From positions 62,001 to 126,000 of the forward strand of contig VXBP01009430.1 of NCBI GenBank assembly GCA_013400115.1: 64,000 nt of DNA, written 5' to 3'. Source of the stretch: Rhinopomastus cyanomelas (taxonomy: Eukaryota > Chordata > Aves > Bucerotiformes > Rhinopomastidae). A program made the position numbers and the translations under genes. Shown piece after piece: positions 43,337 to 55,109 of the stretch; position 1 is the first letter of the stretch; the number at the start of each line of letters is the position of its first letter. Below the pieces are notes generated by a model that made no database searches, was not told the origin of the DNA, and saw only the letters and a program-made list of their open reading frames with translations.

Positions 43337-44428
43337 AAGGAAGCTTGAGGTGAGAGCATGAAGAGCCCCAGAGGGCTGGAGCCCAAAGTTGACTTCAAGT
43401 TACACATTCAGGAGCTACCTTCATGCAGACACAAGACAAATTGAGCATTTTAGGGAACTCGGAATGTCATATTGCCAGTGGAGATTGTGCCACCGCAGAC
43501 ACACCCATGGGGCTCCACATCGGTCAGCTGGGATCTTGACTGATGTCATCTACTGATGCAAAGATCTCCCAAGGCTCCTCAGCTTCCAAGGTGCTCTACC
43601 AAGGCAAATTAAAAGCCATTAAACAGGAGGCAGGAGACATCATTATGGGCTGTTGTCCACCCTCGTCTGGAGCCTCTAGGTCCCCTCTCCAGAAAGTAGG
43701 GTGAGTCTGGGGGACTTTCCCACACTCAAGGCTCAACACCTACATATTCTGCATGAGGTTTTAACTGGATCTGGTTCTCTTGCCTTGAATCATTCATGTT
43801 GAGGCAAGAAAGGATCCCAGGTACCAAAGGAAAGAAGGAAAAGTTGGAGGATAGCAGGGGTTGGATATTCGGATGCTTCATCTCCAGTATCAAATCCCTT
43901 CCAGGACAAGAAGCCAAAAAGACATTTCAAACCAGAAACTATAAAGGTCTTGAGGGACAGTGCAGTGTTGAAAGAACATCTTCGGTGGAGTAGAGAAACA
44001 CAGTTGGAGCAACTATTCACTCACTCCTTGACCAAGATAAGCACTATAGGCCTCACCGCACTGGGGCTGAGCCTCTGGCCATGACACCCTTACAAAGTCT
44101 CACCAGGAGTAAACTGAACACAACTGAGAATGGGTTTTGTACAGCCAGAGATGCTGGGAGTGGGAGCTGCCTCCACCACCAAGTGTTCCTGCAGATAATG
44201 GACAGTAATGGCTCTTTGTGCTTGAGGAACACAAGGTCTCACTGGAACACAGGCTGTGTCTGGGGAAGAGGGCAGAGGTCCATGAATTGCCTCTTTGCTG
44301 TTCAAATATTCTCTGGTTTTCAGGTTACAGAAGATACGCTGGGGCAGAGATGCCTGAGCACATGCGAAAACTTTTAGGAGCATATGGCTGGGCTCATCCC
44401 GGCTCTTGGGAAACTCCTCTATTTTTAT
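43337..44428. other. unique DNA, no gene recognised
   Basis: 1.1 kb without repeat or coding motif. Confidence 0.45.
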
Positions 44429-44479
44429 TGGTTGGACTTGATGATCTCAAGGGTCTTTTCAACCTGAATGGTTCTATTT
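44429..44479 (+). mobile_element. ~50-bp CR1 tail
   Basis: 'tggttggacttgatgatctcaagggtcttttcaacctgaatggttctattta', one degenerate octamer. Confidence 0.75.
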
Positions 44480-44672
44480 ACTTCCCCATCATGTCTCACC
44501 CTTAGCAGGTTCCTCCCAGCTTCAGCAACTCACTTGCAAGATACTGCATCTTTCACGTTGCTGCCATCAATCCTCAAACTGGCCATTACCTCTGACCCCA
44601 ACTAGAGCACTAGTTGCCTGGGCTTGGAGCAGATGCAGGGTTTGGGGTGGGTTTCTTCCCGTCATTTTATTT

Positions 44673-45150
44673 AATCATAGAATCATTAAGGTTGGAAAAG
44701 ACCCTTGAGATCATCAAGTCCAACCACTAACCCTGCTCTACCAAGTTCACCACTAGGCCAGATCTCTAAGTACCACATCTAAACAATTCGTAAACACCTC
44801 TAAGGATGGTGACTCAACACCCTCCCTGGGCAGCCTGTTCCAAGCCCTCACTGCTCTTTCAGTGAAAACAATTTTCCTCATGTCCAGCCTAACCCTCCCC
44901 TGGAGCAGCTTGAGGCCAGTCCCTCTTGTTGTATTACTAAAGAGCTGTGAGAAGAGACCAGCACCCCCTCTCCGCATCATCTCTTCATATAGACAGATGC
45001 AGACAGCAATAAGGTCTCCCCTCAGCCTCCTTTTCTCCAGCCTAACCAGTCCTAGCTCCCTCAGCTGCTCCTCACAAGGTTTGTTCTCCAGACCCTTCCC
45101 CAGTTTCATTGCTTCTCTGGACAACACCGGTCCCTCAAGGTCTTTCTAAC
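44673..45150 (-). mobile_element. CR1 LINE, ~480 bp, with open ORF2 C-terminus
   Basis: 'atcatagaatcattaaggttggaaaagacccttgagatcatc' to 'ccctcaaggtctttctaac'. A minus-strand frame (45127-44753) is open for about 120 ORF2 residues: LGKGLENKPCEEQLRELGL, RLEKRRLRGDL, RVRLDMRKIVFTERAV, WNRLPREGVESPSLEVF. It is a relatively young copy. Confidence 0.95.
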
Positions 45151-46625
45151 TAATGAAACAAAACCCACCCTGGGGCCATCAGGGACCCGAGTGCCACCCC
45201 GGGAGAGCCCCTGTGCAGCTGAATGCAGCCTCTGTTGCAGCTCACACTGGCACCTTTATATGAGATGCCCCAGGCTCCCCATTGTACAGACACCCCTGGC
45301 CCAGGGGGATATGGCCTTGCCACCCTGCCCACCCCAACCCCCTGCCCTGGAGCAGATGTGCTCTACTGTGGGGCTGAAGCACAGTAATCCCTGATTCCTG
45401 CAAAGTGTGGGGCTGGAGCAGTGAGCCAGGGATGTCACAGACACCAAAACCTCCTCTTTACAAAATAATTCAGATCTGTTGCTGGTCCTGCCTTTTCTGC
45501 TCCCTAACTCAATTCTCCAGGACCAGAGCGGCTTGTAGCCAGATTTCATGGTAAAGCCTGTCTGTGAACAAGACAGTTCTTCCTTCTCTGCACCCTAAAT
45601 AAGGAGAACTTTTGGTTGATACAACCAGAGACCAGGACAGGGAGCAGAAGCGCTGAAAAGGATCCCAGCTTGTTCCCAGTCCCGCCACAGCTCTGCTCAG
45701 CCTGGACTGGAGAAGCGCAGTCATATCTACTCATTTCCAGTCCAGAGACCTGTTCCTCATTAGTGCTGCTTCTGAACTTCCCCCCTTGTAAGCTGCTTGG
45801 CTGTGGATAGTTGTAGACTTCACTTCTCCACAAGACATCAGTGGTTTGGGTTTTACAGATGTCCATGGTGCAGATCCTTACTGAGGCAGACACAGTGGGC
45901 TTGTTGTCTCCTGGGGAGTTATATTTGCTCTTCCCTTTCCTTGTTGTTTTCCTTAACCTAAAATAAGATGTCCCAGACTGAAGAAAACAAGCAACAAGAA
46001 GTGTCCAAACTGTTCATGTTTTGCTCCCGGTGTCTGCGTAAACACATCACTGCCAAACCCTTAAATAGAGCTAATAGGATGAGCCACGGGGAACTCATTG
46101 AGACGCGGCAGCTCCAGAGGCTAACGAGCTATGCAGAGGTGATGGGACCCCATTTGCTTCCTCTCTCTCTGCCCTGCCAAACCCACAAGAGAGGTCTGAT
46201 TGGTCATACCCCATGCTGCAAGGCTGGAGAAATGAGCCTTGACCGCCTCGCTCTTATACTCCAGCGATGTTTCTCGTTAAGAGCATGGTGGCCATAATTA
46301 GCACAGCCCATGGCTGCTCTAAGCTGCTCCTCAGGGACAGCTGCTGGCTGCAGCCCATCTATTTATTCCCACCACAGAACAGCTGTCATGTGTGAACATA
46401 TTTTCTGGGAGCTGAGCTCCTCCTCCCCATGAGCCAGGAGGTGGTCCAGGAGGGTTGGGTTTGGCTCCAGGTAAAAGCAATTATCTGGTTTGGCCTTTTC
46501 ATGGCAAAAGAGAGGATTTTTTTGCTTGGATGGGCTCATTTCTACCTCACACCACCTCTCCCTGGATTAAATGAAAGGTTTAAAATGTTGTGGAGCACAG
46601 ACAGGGCTGAAATTGCAGCCTCCAT
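45151..46625. other. 1.5 kb unique DNA, no gene recognised
   Basis: 46050-46300 is complex and repeat-free ('ccttaaatagagctaataggatgagcc'). No coding motif in any frame. Confidence 0.4.
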
Positions 46626-46837
46626 CATGGAATCATCAAGGTTGGAAATGATCTTCAAGATCATCAACCCCCAACCACTAAACCATCTTCTAAAACACCA
46701 TGTCTGCCTGCTTTTTGAACCCCTCCAGGGACAGTGCCTCCACCTCCTCCCTGGGCAGCCTATTCCAAGGCCTCGCTACTCTTTCTGGGAAGAAGTTTTC
46801 CCTAAGATCCAATCTGAACCTCCCCTGGCACAATGCA
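46626..46837 (-). mobile_element. CR1 LINE, 3' part (~210 bp), FFPERV type
   Basis: 'catggaatcatcaaggttggaaatgatcttcaagatcatcaac' to 'ctgaacctcccctggcacaa'. The frame gives FRLDLRENFFPERVARPWNRLPREEV. A short deletion removes 'tccaaccatctgccctac'. Confidence 0.92.
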
Positions 46838-47938
46838 AGCAGGGCTGGCTGATTAGCTTTCCATGCTTTCCTCAATTTAAGAAGCAAAACCTGTGACAGC
46901 AAGCTCAGAGACTCTCTCAGAATCATCAGAGGATGAACTCAGAGATGAACCTCTGTCATCAATCAGACAGGAGACAAGCAGAGAGGAAGTCTATTTGGAG
47001 CTCCCAGAGAGGAGCAAGTTGAGCCACCAGCATCATCTTCCACAGGAAATTACAGAGAAGCCCCACAACATGGAGAGTCTGGAGAGCACGGCACATAAAG
47101 ACTGTTGAAATCTTGGCACAAGCCAGTCTTCCGCAGTGGGCATCTCCATGCATCCAAGCAACAAGGGGACATTTGCTCACAGTGCTTGTTCTTAGCTGGA
47201 GAGGGCAGGGAAGATGCTCTCTGTGGGTCACAGCCACGTCAGAAAAGGCAGCAGCTGGTTTCTGTGAAATCCTGCATTTACTTATGACATTAATTCCTTC
47301 TCCCATCTCTAGAACATGACATGAGGAATGGGTTCCTCTGCTCTCCAGTGATGTTCTGCACTTAGGAACTTGGCTGAAGCTATGAGCACACGTCACCAAA
47401 TATATTTATCTTCTACTACACAGTAAAAGCTCCAAGTTACTTGTGCTCAGCAGCAACAGCAGCCACTATTTCCACTACAATTTTAATTCTGCCATCAAGT
47501 TATCTGTGCAGGAGTCATGGTTCCATCACCAAAAGTGATGTAGGGGCAGAGCAGAAGGAAACTCCTCCGTGTATCAACACGTGGCAACAATCAGCCATTA
47601 AATAAGACTGTGGATTCTCTCTACTCCTTCTAAGTGACTTAATTTTGGTTGCTTTCTTACATCTTTTGGATTAATCCCCTTCAAAACTGGCCTTGCAAAA
47701 ATAACCTTGCCTCTGGAAAAAGAGCCCATCTTCTGCCTTCATGGCCTGATTTACACATTGTGTGGGAGGATGTGCCAGCTGGAGGGAACCACTCTCTGCT
47801 GACTGACTGCTCCACCTCCAGGCTTCTAGCTGACCCCAAGCCAATTTCCTGGAGACGCTTCATAGAAAAACACACTCAGCCCTTTGAAACTCCCTGCTCA
47901 GCCTCTCTTGGAAAGCAGATGTCACCAGAGCCAGAGCA
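46838..47938. other. unique DNA, no gene recognised
   Basis: 1.1 kb without repeats. A 146-codon minus frame (47399-46959) has no recognised domain. Confidence 0.45.
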
Positions 47939-47976
47939 TACCAGCTCAAAATATCTCAGCTGACAGCTAAAAGAAC
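47939..47976 (-). repeat. 38-bp 3' flank shared with another CR1 copy (copy 2)
   Basis: 'taccagctcaaaatatctcagctgacagctaaaagaac'; compare 37253-37290. The shared block starts and stops at the same point relative to the CR1 terminus in both loci. Confidence 0.8.
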
Positions 47977-48225
47977 ATAGAATCATAGAGTCACAGGATG
48001 GTGTAGATTGGAAGGGAGCTCGGAGCTCGGAGCTCACAGCTCACCCAGTGCCAGCCCCCTGCCATGGGCAGTGATACCTCTCACCAGATCAGTTTGCCCA
48101 CAGCCCCACCGAACCTGGCTTTCAATGTTGCCAGGGATGGAGCAGCCACAGCCTCCCTGGGCAACCTGTTCCAGAGCCTCAGCAACCTCTCAGGGAGGAA
48201 TTTCTGCCTCAGATCTCATCTAAAT
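47977..48225 (-). mobile_element. CR1 LINE, 3' part (~250 bp), 'gagctcacccagtgccagc' type
   Basis: 'atagaatcatagagtcacaggatggtgtagattggaagggagctcggagctcgg' to 'gcctcagatctcatctaaatc'. A GAGCTCG(G) unit is repeated at 48017-48043, unlike its relatives. Confidence 0.92.
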
Positions 48226-48309
48226 CAACACTCAAAACGCTGTCCCCTTCAGCAGCATGAAAATCAAAAGACCCACTGAGCAAAGGAAGCAAATGCCGTG
48301 GGACAGGAC

Positions 48310-50052
48310 ACTAACAGGTAAAGGGGCCCAGGATAGCTGAGTAACATTCAAAGACCACTTTTTTCAAGCCCAAGATCAGAGCATTCCAACAGGTAAGAAG
48401 TCAAGGAAGGAAGCCGGAAGACCTGTGTGGTTAAACAGCGAGCTGCTGGGCAAACTCAAGAGGAAGAAGAAAGAGAGGATGGCCACTTGGGGTGATTACA
48501 AGGCTCTGGTGAGAGGACGTAGGGATGCAACTAGGAAAGCCAAGGCCTCCTTGGAATTAAACCTTGCAAGAGAGGTCAAGGGCAACTAAAAGGCCTTCTT
48601 CAAATACATTGCAGGTAAAACTAGAGGCAATGTAGACCCTCTGCTGAATGAGGTGGGTGCCCTGGAGACAGAGGATACAGAGAAAGCAGAGCTACTGAAC
48701 ACCTTCTTTACCTCTGTCTGTACTTCTGGGGGCTATCCTGATATCAAGCCACAGACTGCTGAGGCTCCAGAGGAAGCTGAGATGAGAGGACTTTGCCCTC
48801 GTTGATGAGGACTGCGTTAGGGACAGGTTGAACAAAGTGGATGGACACAAATCCATGGGCCCAGATGTGATGCACCCGCAAGAGCTAAGGAAGACAGCGG
48901 AAGTCATTGCTAAGCCACTCTCCATCATCTTTGCTAAGTCATGGGGATCAGGAGAGGTGCCTAGGGACAGGAGGACAGCAAATGTCACTCCAATCTTCAA
49001 AAAGGGTAAGAAGGAGGACCCAAGTAACTATAGCCTGGTCAGCCTCATCTCCATTACAGCAAAGGTGATGGAACAATTTATCCTTGATGCTGTGTCTAGG
49101 CACATCAAGGACAGGAGGGTTATTAGGGACAGTCGCCATGGCTTCATCAAGGAGAGGTCATGCTTGACCGACCTGATAGCCTTTGATGAGGGCATAACCA
49201 GGTGGATAGATAATGACAAAGCAGTGGATGTGGTCTATCTTGACTTCAGTAAAGCATTTGACACGGTCTCCCATAGCATCCTGGCAGCCAGACTGAGGCA
49301 ACCAAGCGTGGTCTAGATGATCAGGTACTGAGGTGGATTGTGAACTGGCTGGAGGATAGAAGCCAGAGAGTAGTGGTCAGTGGGACACAGTGTAGTTGGA
49401 GGCCTGTATGTAGGGGATTCCCCACTCCCCCAAGGGTCAGTACTGGGACCAGTACTATTCAATCTTTTCATTAGTGACTTGGATGAGGGGAGAAAAGTTC
49501 TTCTCCACCTCTGCTCTGCACTGGTGAGACCAGATCTGGAGTATTGTGTCCAGTTCTGGGATTCTCAGCTCAAGAAGATCTCAGCTCAGAAATGCTGAAG
49601 AGGAGTCCAGCACAGAGCAATGGATTATGAAGGAAGTAGAACACCTCCCTGATGAGGACAGGCTGAGGGAGCTGAATCTCTTTGGCTTGGAGGAGACTGA
49701 GAAGTGACCTCATTGATGTCTATAAATATGTGAGGGGTGGGTGTCAGGAGGATGGAGCCAGGCTCTTCTCAATGTCATCTGGTGATAGGACAAGGGGCAA
49801 TGGGTATAAGATGGAACATAGGAGGTTCCATATGAATGTGAGAAGGAACTTCTTCCCAGTGAGGGTGACGGAGCACTGGAAGGGGCTGCCCAGGGTGGGT
49901 TGTGGAGTCTCCTTCTCTGGAGACATTTAAAACCTGCGTGGATATGTTCTATTGTGACTTGGTCTAGGTGATCGTGCTATGGTAGGGTGATTGGACTAGA
50001 TGATCTTCTGAAGTCCCTTCCAATCCCTGATGTTCTGTGATTCTTTGATACT
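48310..50052 (+). mobile_element. longest CR1 LINE (1.74 kb), RT catalytic core deleted
   Basis: It begins in the linker after the endonuclease ('ctaacaggtaaaggggcccagg'), with MATWGDYKALVR at 48480. The RT fingers and palm start lie in the frame 48828-49316: PDVMHPQELRK, VTPIFKKGKKEDPSNY, ISITAKVMEQFIL, GFIKERSCLTDL and the first catalytic block VVYLDFSKAFDTVSH. Frameshifts follow. At about 49488 'gacttggatgagggg' jumps to 'agaaaagttcttctcc', skipping the FADD box and about 0.5 kb. The C-terminus (MRRNFFPVRVTEHWKGLP) and an 'acattctgtgatt'-type end complete it. It cannot mobilise itself. Confidence 0.95.
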
Positions 50053-50688
50053 CAGCAAGGGAGGGAGATTCAGCAAAATCTACATGAGTCAGTAGCTGAA
50101 ATGAGAGGCAATGGCGATGATGATGGTAGGCTGGGCAGGGGGAGATGTGAACAGCTGATGAAGGCAAAGCACTGCCAGGAGAGCAGCTGCAGGGATGCAG
50201 GAGCCACACACAGAGCTGTTTCCCTGCAGCACTGGGGCAGCCACAAGTCTGAAGAGGCAAGGATTTTCTCTTCTACTCAGTGATGAAAAAAAATTATGTG
50301 GATTGGTGGGGGCACACGTTCAGCATCCAGCCACCCTGCCTCTGATTTGCCATTTATTCACCACTAGGATTTAAATAACCTGTTCCAAGCTGAACGTGAA
50401 GGATGCCTGAATCAGACTGACTCAGCTCAGTGGGTGAAAGCCTGGGCAGAACATGCATCACTTCCTTCAGCTCCAGGGAAAAGTATTTGAGGACAAGGAC
50501 TTATCCAAGGAGAGCCCCACAGTGATCACCAAACCATCCTCATAGCCAGCTGACTGGTAAAAAAAAATAATTCCATGTGTTACTGAGGATTGGAAGTTAT
50601 TTGTCCCTGATCCACTCTAATTTCCAAGGCAGAAGCCCCAGGGCTGTCCACCCCATTTCATCCCCTTTCTCCCATACACATCATAGCC
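50053..50688. other. unique DNA, no gene recognised
   Basis: No feature recognised; an A8 run lies near 50559. Confidence 0.4.
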
Positions 50689-50741
50689 TGGGCTTGATGA
50701 TCTCAGAGGTCTTTTCCAGCCTCAACAATTCTGTGATGCCT
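50689..50741 (+). mobile_element. ~50-bp CR1 tail
   Basis: 'gggcttgatgatctcagaggtcttttccagcctcaacaattctgtgatg', with one octamer. Confidence 0.8.
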
Positions 50742-51383
50742 GCTGGTAAAGCTGTGTGAAATTCAAAGCCTTCACTACAAGCATTACAAAAACATCTGCA
50801 GGACAACATCTGCAACATCTGTACTACGTGCTAAATCTCAGCTGCTCATTGCAGGGCTTTGCACCACGGAAGTATCTAGAGACCCAGAAACTGATGTCCA
50901 GCCATGCTGGACATGACTAGCCCCTGCACTGAAGACCTTGCTGCAGGCAAGGAGAACCATCACCTCCATTTCCCTGAGAGGCCACAAAAACATGTAACCT
51001 CAGTCCCTTTATAGCAGAGCTCTCTTCCAGATGGCCCTATAAGCTCTTATTGTGCTTGGTAAAGCTTCATGATGTTGTCTTAAAATAAAACAACATTTAT
51101 TGGACATTCTTTGTGCAGCAGCATGCTGAATCTCTCATTGCCCAGTTTCCAAGCCAGGCTGTAATATCAGAGCGTATCTCCCTGATCGTTAATGCATTTG
51201 CTAACGGTGTTCTCACCTCTCTGCTTCACTTTTCACAGCCTGAATGTGCAAAAGGCTTATGTGAGCAAATCTAAAATTAATCACCTGTCTTGCAGATTTC
51301 TAGATAACAAGGGCAACCGTGAAGCATTGTCTCTGCAAGACACACAGACCTCAAAGTCAACCCACCTCCTCTCTCCTGCCCTT
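50742..51383. other. unique DNA, no gene recognised
   Basis: No repeat or coding motif recognised. Confidence 0.4.
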
Positions 51384-51950
51384 TCATAGAAAAGATCTTC
51401 AAGATCATCAAGTCCAGCCACCCATCCTACAACTCCTTACCACTACCCCAATCTCCTGAAACACCATGTCTGCCTGCTTTGAACCCCTCCAGAGACAGTG
51501 CCTCCAGTCCCTCCCTGGGCAACCTGTTCCAAGGCCTTCCCACTCTTTCTGGGAAGAAGTGTTCCCTAAGATCCAATCTGAACCTCCCCTGGCACAACCT
51601 GACCCCACTTCCTCTTGTCTTATTTTTACTTTTACTTGCTATATATTTGAAGGAGCTTTTTTTGTTGCCTTTGACCTCTCTTGCAAGGTTTAATTCCAAG
51701 GAGGCCTTGGCTTTTCTAGTTGCATCCCTACATTCCCTCACCAGAGCCTTGTAATCACCCCAAGTGGCCACCCTCTCCTTCCATGACTTATAGGCTTGCT
51801 TCTTCCTCTTCAGTTTGCCTATGATTCTATGATTCTATGATCTGTTCTCCAGACCCCTAACCAGCACAGTTGCCCTTCTCTGCCCACTCTCCAGCCCATC
51901 CCTTTCCTTCCTGTCCTGCAGTGCTCAAAACTGCCCCCAGTACTCAAGGT
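51384..51950 (-). mobile_element. CR1 LINE (FFPERV type) interrupted by another CR1 insertion
   Basis: Host part 1 (51384-51619) runs from 'tcatagaaaagatcttcaagatcatcaagtcc' to 'ccacttcctcttgtc'. Host part 2 (51841-51950) is 'tctgttctccagacccctaaccagcacagttgcccttctctg' to 'agtactcaaggt'. The parts have normal CR1 order but lack the stretch between, so insertion came with loss of about 150 bp of host. The first octamers are also missing. Confidence 0.85.
51620..51840 (+). mobile_element. probable 5'-inverted (twin-primed) CR1 insertion
   Basis: 51620-51819 is the CR1 ORF2 linker in minus orientation (matching 48440-48620; minus frame MATWGDYKALVRE.RDATRKAKASLELNLA). It is followed directly by a plus-oriented octamer tail 'atgattctatgattctatga' (51821-51840). 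An inverted internal segment joined to a correctly oriented 3' end is the hallmark of twin priming. An open minus frame (51771-51427) fuses this linker with the host ORF2 end; it lacks all RT motifs. Confidence 0.68.
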
Positions 51951-52663
51951 GAGTTTCCCTGGTTTCTTTGCTGTCAGCAACTGGGCAGCTTCCCCAGGGT
52001 GGGTGGAAGCTTGCCAGTATCAATACAACTATACCACTGAAGCAGGTTATGGATGGTAGATCCCATTACTCTGCCCCATTCCCATTCCTCCTTTTCTGCT
52101 GCACTGCCAGGAAGCACTGATCCTCCTCAAGCAGGCAGGATGAAAATTCCCCAGAGCCAATGTCATAAACAGGAGCTAAGAGTTTTGACTACCCCCAGCA
52201 CTACCAGCATTATTTCTGCAACCAAGCAAGATATTTAAACACACTAGATGTTGCTTTTAAGGCTTCACAAAGGTGAAACCTAAGAGTGCAGATGCGCATT
52301 CATGAGAGCCACCCACATTCCGGTTGAGTCAAGGAGCTGAGCTCAAGCAGTGGCAAGGGAAGTGAGAGACAGAAAAATCAGGCATGTAGTAAACACTGAG
52401 CAGGGTGGGCATCAGGCTGCTCTGCCAGCAAACTCAAAGTCCACAATATCATCCATGGGAAAGAAACATCCCTGGTGGAAAACATCCCTGTGGTAGAGAC
52501 TTTCCTTAGACCCAGCTAATAAAGATTTACTGTCTACATATACCTCACCACTGATTTTTGGGGAATGAGTGAGGGATAAAGGGGGTTTTATAATGTGAAT
52601 GTCAGTACTGGGGCAGGATTAATCCAAAGCTGTTGGAATCCAGATGTATTTTCACAGATCTTC
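51951..52663. other. unique DNA, no gene recognised
   Basis: No feature recognised. Confidence 0.4.
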
Positions 52664-52922
52664 ACAACATCTCAATCTCCTCTCTTCTAGCTTGAAACCA
52701 TCCCCCTTGTCTTATCACCAGAGTCCCATGTACAGAAGCTCATCTCTCCAGCTTTCCTGTAACCCCCTTCAGCTACTGGAAGGTTGCTATAAAGTTTCCC
52801 CAGAGCCTTCTCTTCTCCAGGCCAAACAGCCCCAACTCCCTCAGCCTGTCCCCATAGCAGAAGGGCTGCAGCTCCTTAAACAACCTTGTGGCCTCCTCCG
52901 GACTCGCTCCAACAGCTCCATT
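52664..52922 (-). mobile_element. CR1 ORF2 C-terminal fragment, 3' terminus missing
   Basis: Starts internally at 'atctcaatctcctctcttctagcttgaaacc' and runs to 'cggactcgctccaacagctcc'. Confidence 0.9.
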
Positions 52923-53132
52923 GACTGTTCTATTGATTTGAACCAGACCTCAGGCCAGTTACACTCCAGAAATCCTTCCTGGATTGCAAAGTTTTTAGGG
53001 CTTATGGAGCAATCATTGAGCTCATAGGAAACTCCTTGCCAGTGGGAATTCACTTCCAAGAAGAACTGAGAACTGTAGCTGTAAGACGGAGCCCTGGCCC
53101 AGCAGAGCCGGTTTCCTTCCTTGCTGCCATTC

Positions 53133-53232
53133 ACAGTATCATAGAATCATTCAGATTGGACAAGACCTTCAAGCTCATCAAGTCCAAGCGTTAACCCAAG
53201 TGTTCCAAGGCCACCGCTAAACCCTGTCCACG
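53133..53232 (-). mobile_element. CR1 LINE, last ~100 bp
   Basis: 'cacagtatcatagaatcattcagattggacaagaccttcaagctcatcaagtcc' to 'ccaccgctaaaccctgtccacg'. Mixed octamers: one ATACTGTG, then ATTCTATG. Confidence 0.88.
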
Positions 53233-53947
53233 TGACAGGCAGTCAGGGGATCTGTTCTGTGCCCTGGCCCAGACACTGCCTTTGGAAAAATAACAGAAAA
53301 CTCTATCTGCAGCTTGGCAAAGGGAGCGTCTCTGCCTACCTGCAGCTAAGGCAGCCTCTGCCTGCCAAGAACACAGTCTGCATTCCCTGGGATTCGGGCT
53401 GGAAGCCACAGTGTCCTGCCTGCCAAGCTGCTGAGGGAGGAGATCCCTTTACCACATCCAACGCCTTTTGTTGCTCTGAGGATGCCCTTTTCAAAGGATT
53501 TTCTTTTTCCTTTCCAGTTTTGTCCAGTTCCTTCATCTTGGCATTGTGTTTTCCACCCTTCTTATTTTCCCATAGGTAAATCCATGGGGATCTCCCAGAT
53601 ACTTTGTGCCCAACTGCTCCCATGTAATGGGATGTTCGTCTACCACAGCCCATTTACAGGGCAAGGACAACCACCTCACTGCATCTGGAGCTTCTCCCAC
53701 CCATCCTGGAAGCACTATGGAATGGTCAGCTCACTTTTTGCACTTTCCTTTGCCTTTCTGATTTGGTTAACATAAAACAGGTAAATCAGTAGGGACTTTT
53801 CACAGCAACTCGTCCAGGCTGAGAAGATGATTCATCAAGTTGGAACCCCAAGTCAGATTCCTACGCAAAAGAGTTTCCTACAGTTCAACACTCAGGGAGA
53901 TCACCAATCCCTTGTGTCTTCCCTGCATGGCAGCAGCAGCAATGAAC
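53233..53947. other. unique DNA, no gene recognised
   Basis: Overlapping frames near 53232-53775 on both strands have no motif. Confidence 0.4.
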
Positions 53948-54347
53948 CATAGAATCGCAGAATGTGTTGCGTTGGAAGGGACCTCCAAAGGGCATCTAGT
54001 CCAATCCCCTCCTACAACAAACAGAGGCATCACTCACCAGGCCAGATTGCTCAGAGCCTCAGCCAACCTGACCTTGAACGGCTTCGAGGATGGGGCCTCC
54101 ACCACCTCTCTAGGCAGCCTGTTACAGGGATCCTCCACCTTCAGATTCAAGAACTTTTTCCTCCTGTCCAGACTCATTCTGCCCTTTTCCAGCTTCAAAT
54201 CATGACCCTTCATCCCATCACTCCCTGCCCTTGTGAGCAGTGTTCCCCAGCCTTCTGACAGCCCCTTTCAGGGATCGGAAGGTCACTGTGAGGTCCCCCT
54301 GGAGCCTTCTCCTTTTCATGCTGAACAACCTCTGAGCTTGTCCTTGT
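53948..54347 (-). mobile_element. CR1 LINE, 3' part (~400 bp), left arm of an inverted CR1 pair
   Basis: 'catagaatcgcagaatgtgttgcgttggaagggacctccaaagggcatctag' to 'cttttcatgctgaacaacctc'. It is closely matched, in reverse orientation, by 55110-55494. Confidence 0.93.
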
Positions 54348-54449
54348 AAGAAGGAAGGCAGGAATAAAGAATCTAAGTGGATGGGGAGATGCAATCCTGA
54401 TTTCCAAGAAAAGGGGTCCTGCTAGGACTATGGTGATGAGAAGACAGCT

Positions 54450-54494
54450 TAGCATCATTAGGGTTGGAAAAGACCTATGAGATCATCCAGTCCA
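54450..54494 (-). mobile_element. ~45-bp CR1 tail without octamers
   Basis: 'gcatcattagggttggaaaagacctatgagatcatccagtccaag'. Confidence 0.72.
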
Positions 54495-55109
54495 AGACAA
54501 TCTTAAACTGGGACAACTTGCAGTTGTCTTGTGGTCCAGTGGCCCCGTAATCTCTCTGTAAGGATCTCTGCTCTGCATCCATCAGCAGCTGGGACACAGT
54601 TTGAAACCCAAACCCAGAAGGATTCCCCTGCATATGGGATCCTGCTGATGAAGTGGAATCAAGGCCAGCATGAGAGGCAATCTCTTGCATTCAGAGTTCT
54701 TCTTCTAGGGGACCCCTTGACCCCTTCTAGCTCAACTTCAAGTCAGTGCCCCAAGTGTCTTCACTAGAGGCTACTTCAAGGCCCCAGGCTGGCACTGCGC
54801 AGCCTCACCAGCTCTATAGAAGACTAGAAGTAGGAAGAGTTTTGTCTGCACAGGTAAGTCTGGGACATCAGCTTAAACATTCCAGTTTGGAGGCTTGTTT
54901 CTCATTAACTCCAAAAGCTCTTCTTCTCTCAGCCTAACCCAATCCAACACATTTGCTACAGGGCTCAGATCCAGCAGTGAGTTCTGTTTTGAATGCCAAC
55001 AGCAAATTTTTATGACCACAAAATCAACCTTGAAATACAATCTGTTTAGATAAGCGACGGGAACACTGAGAGACTCTCTGTGAGTTGGATCAAGAAGTGT
55101 GAACAGTCA
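54495..55109. other. unique DNA between inverted CR1 arms
   Basis: No feature recognised. Confidence 0.4.

Noticed and set aside
47100..47400. Overlapping frames near 46959-47399 as an exon
   Set aside because: Both strands are open with no consensus splice-site pairs or protein motif recognised.
48015..48045. GAGCTCG repeat as a protein-binding array
   Set aside because: It sits in a CR1 terminus that normally has one 'gagctca' block. Simple slippage within the element explains it.
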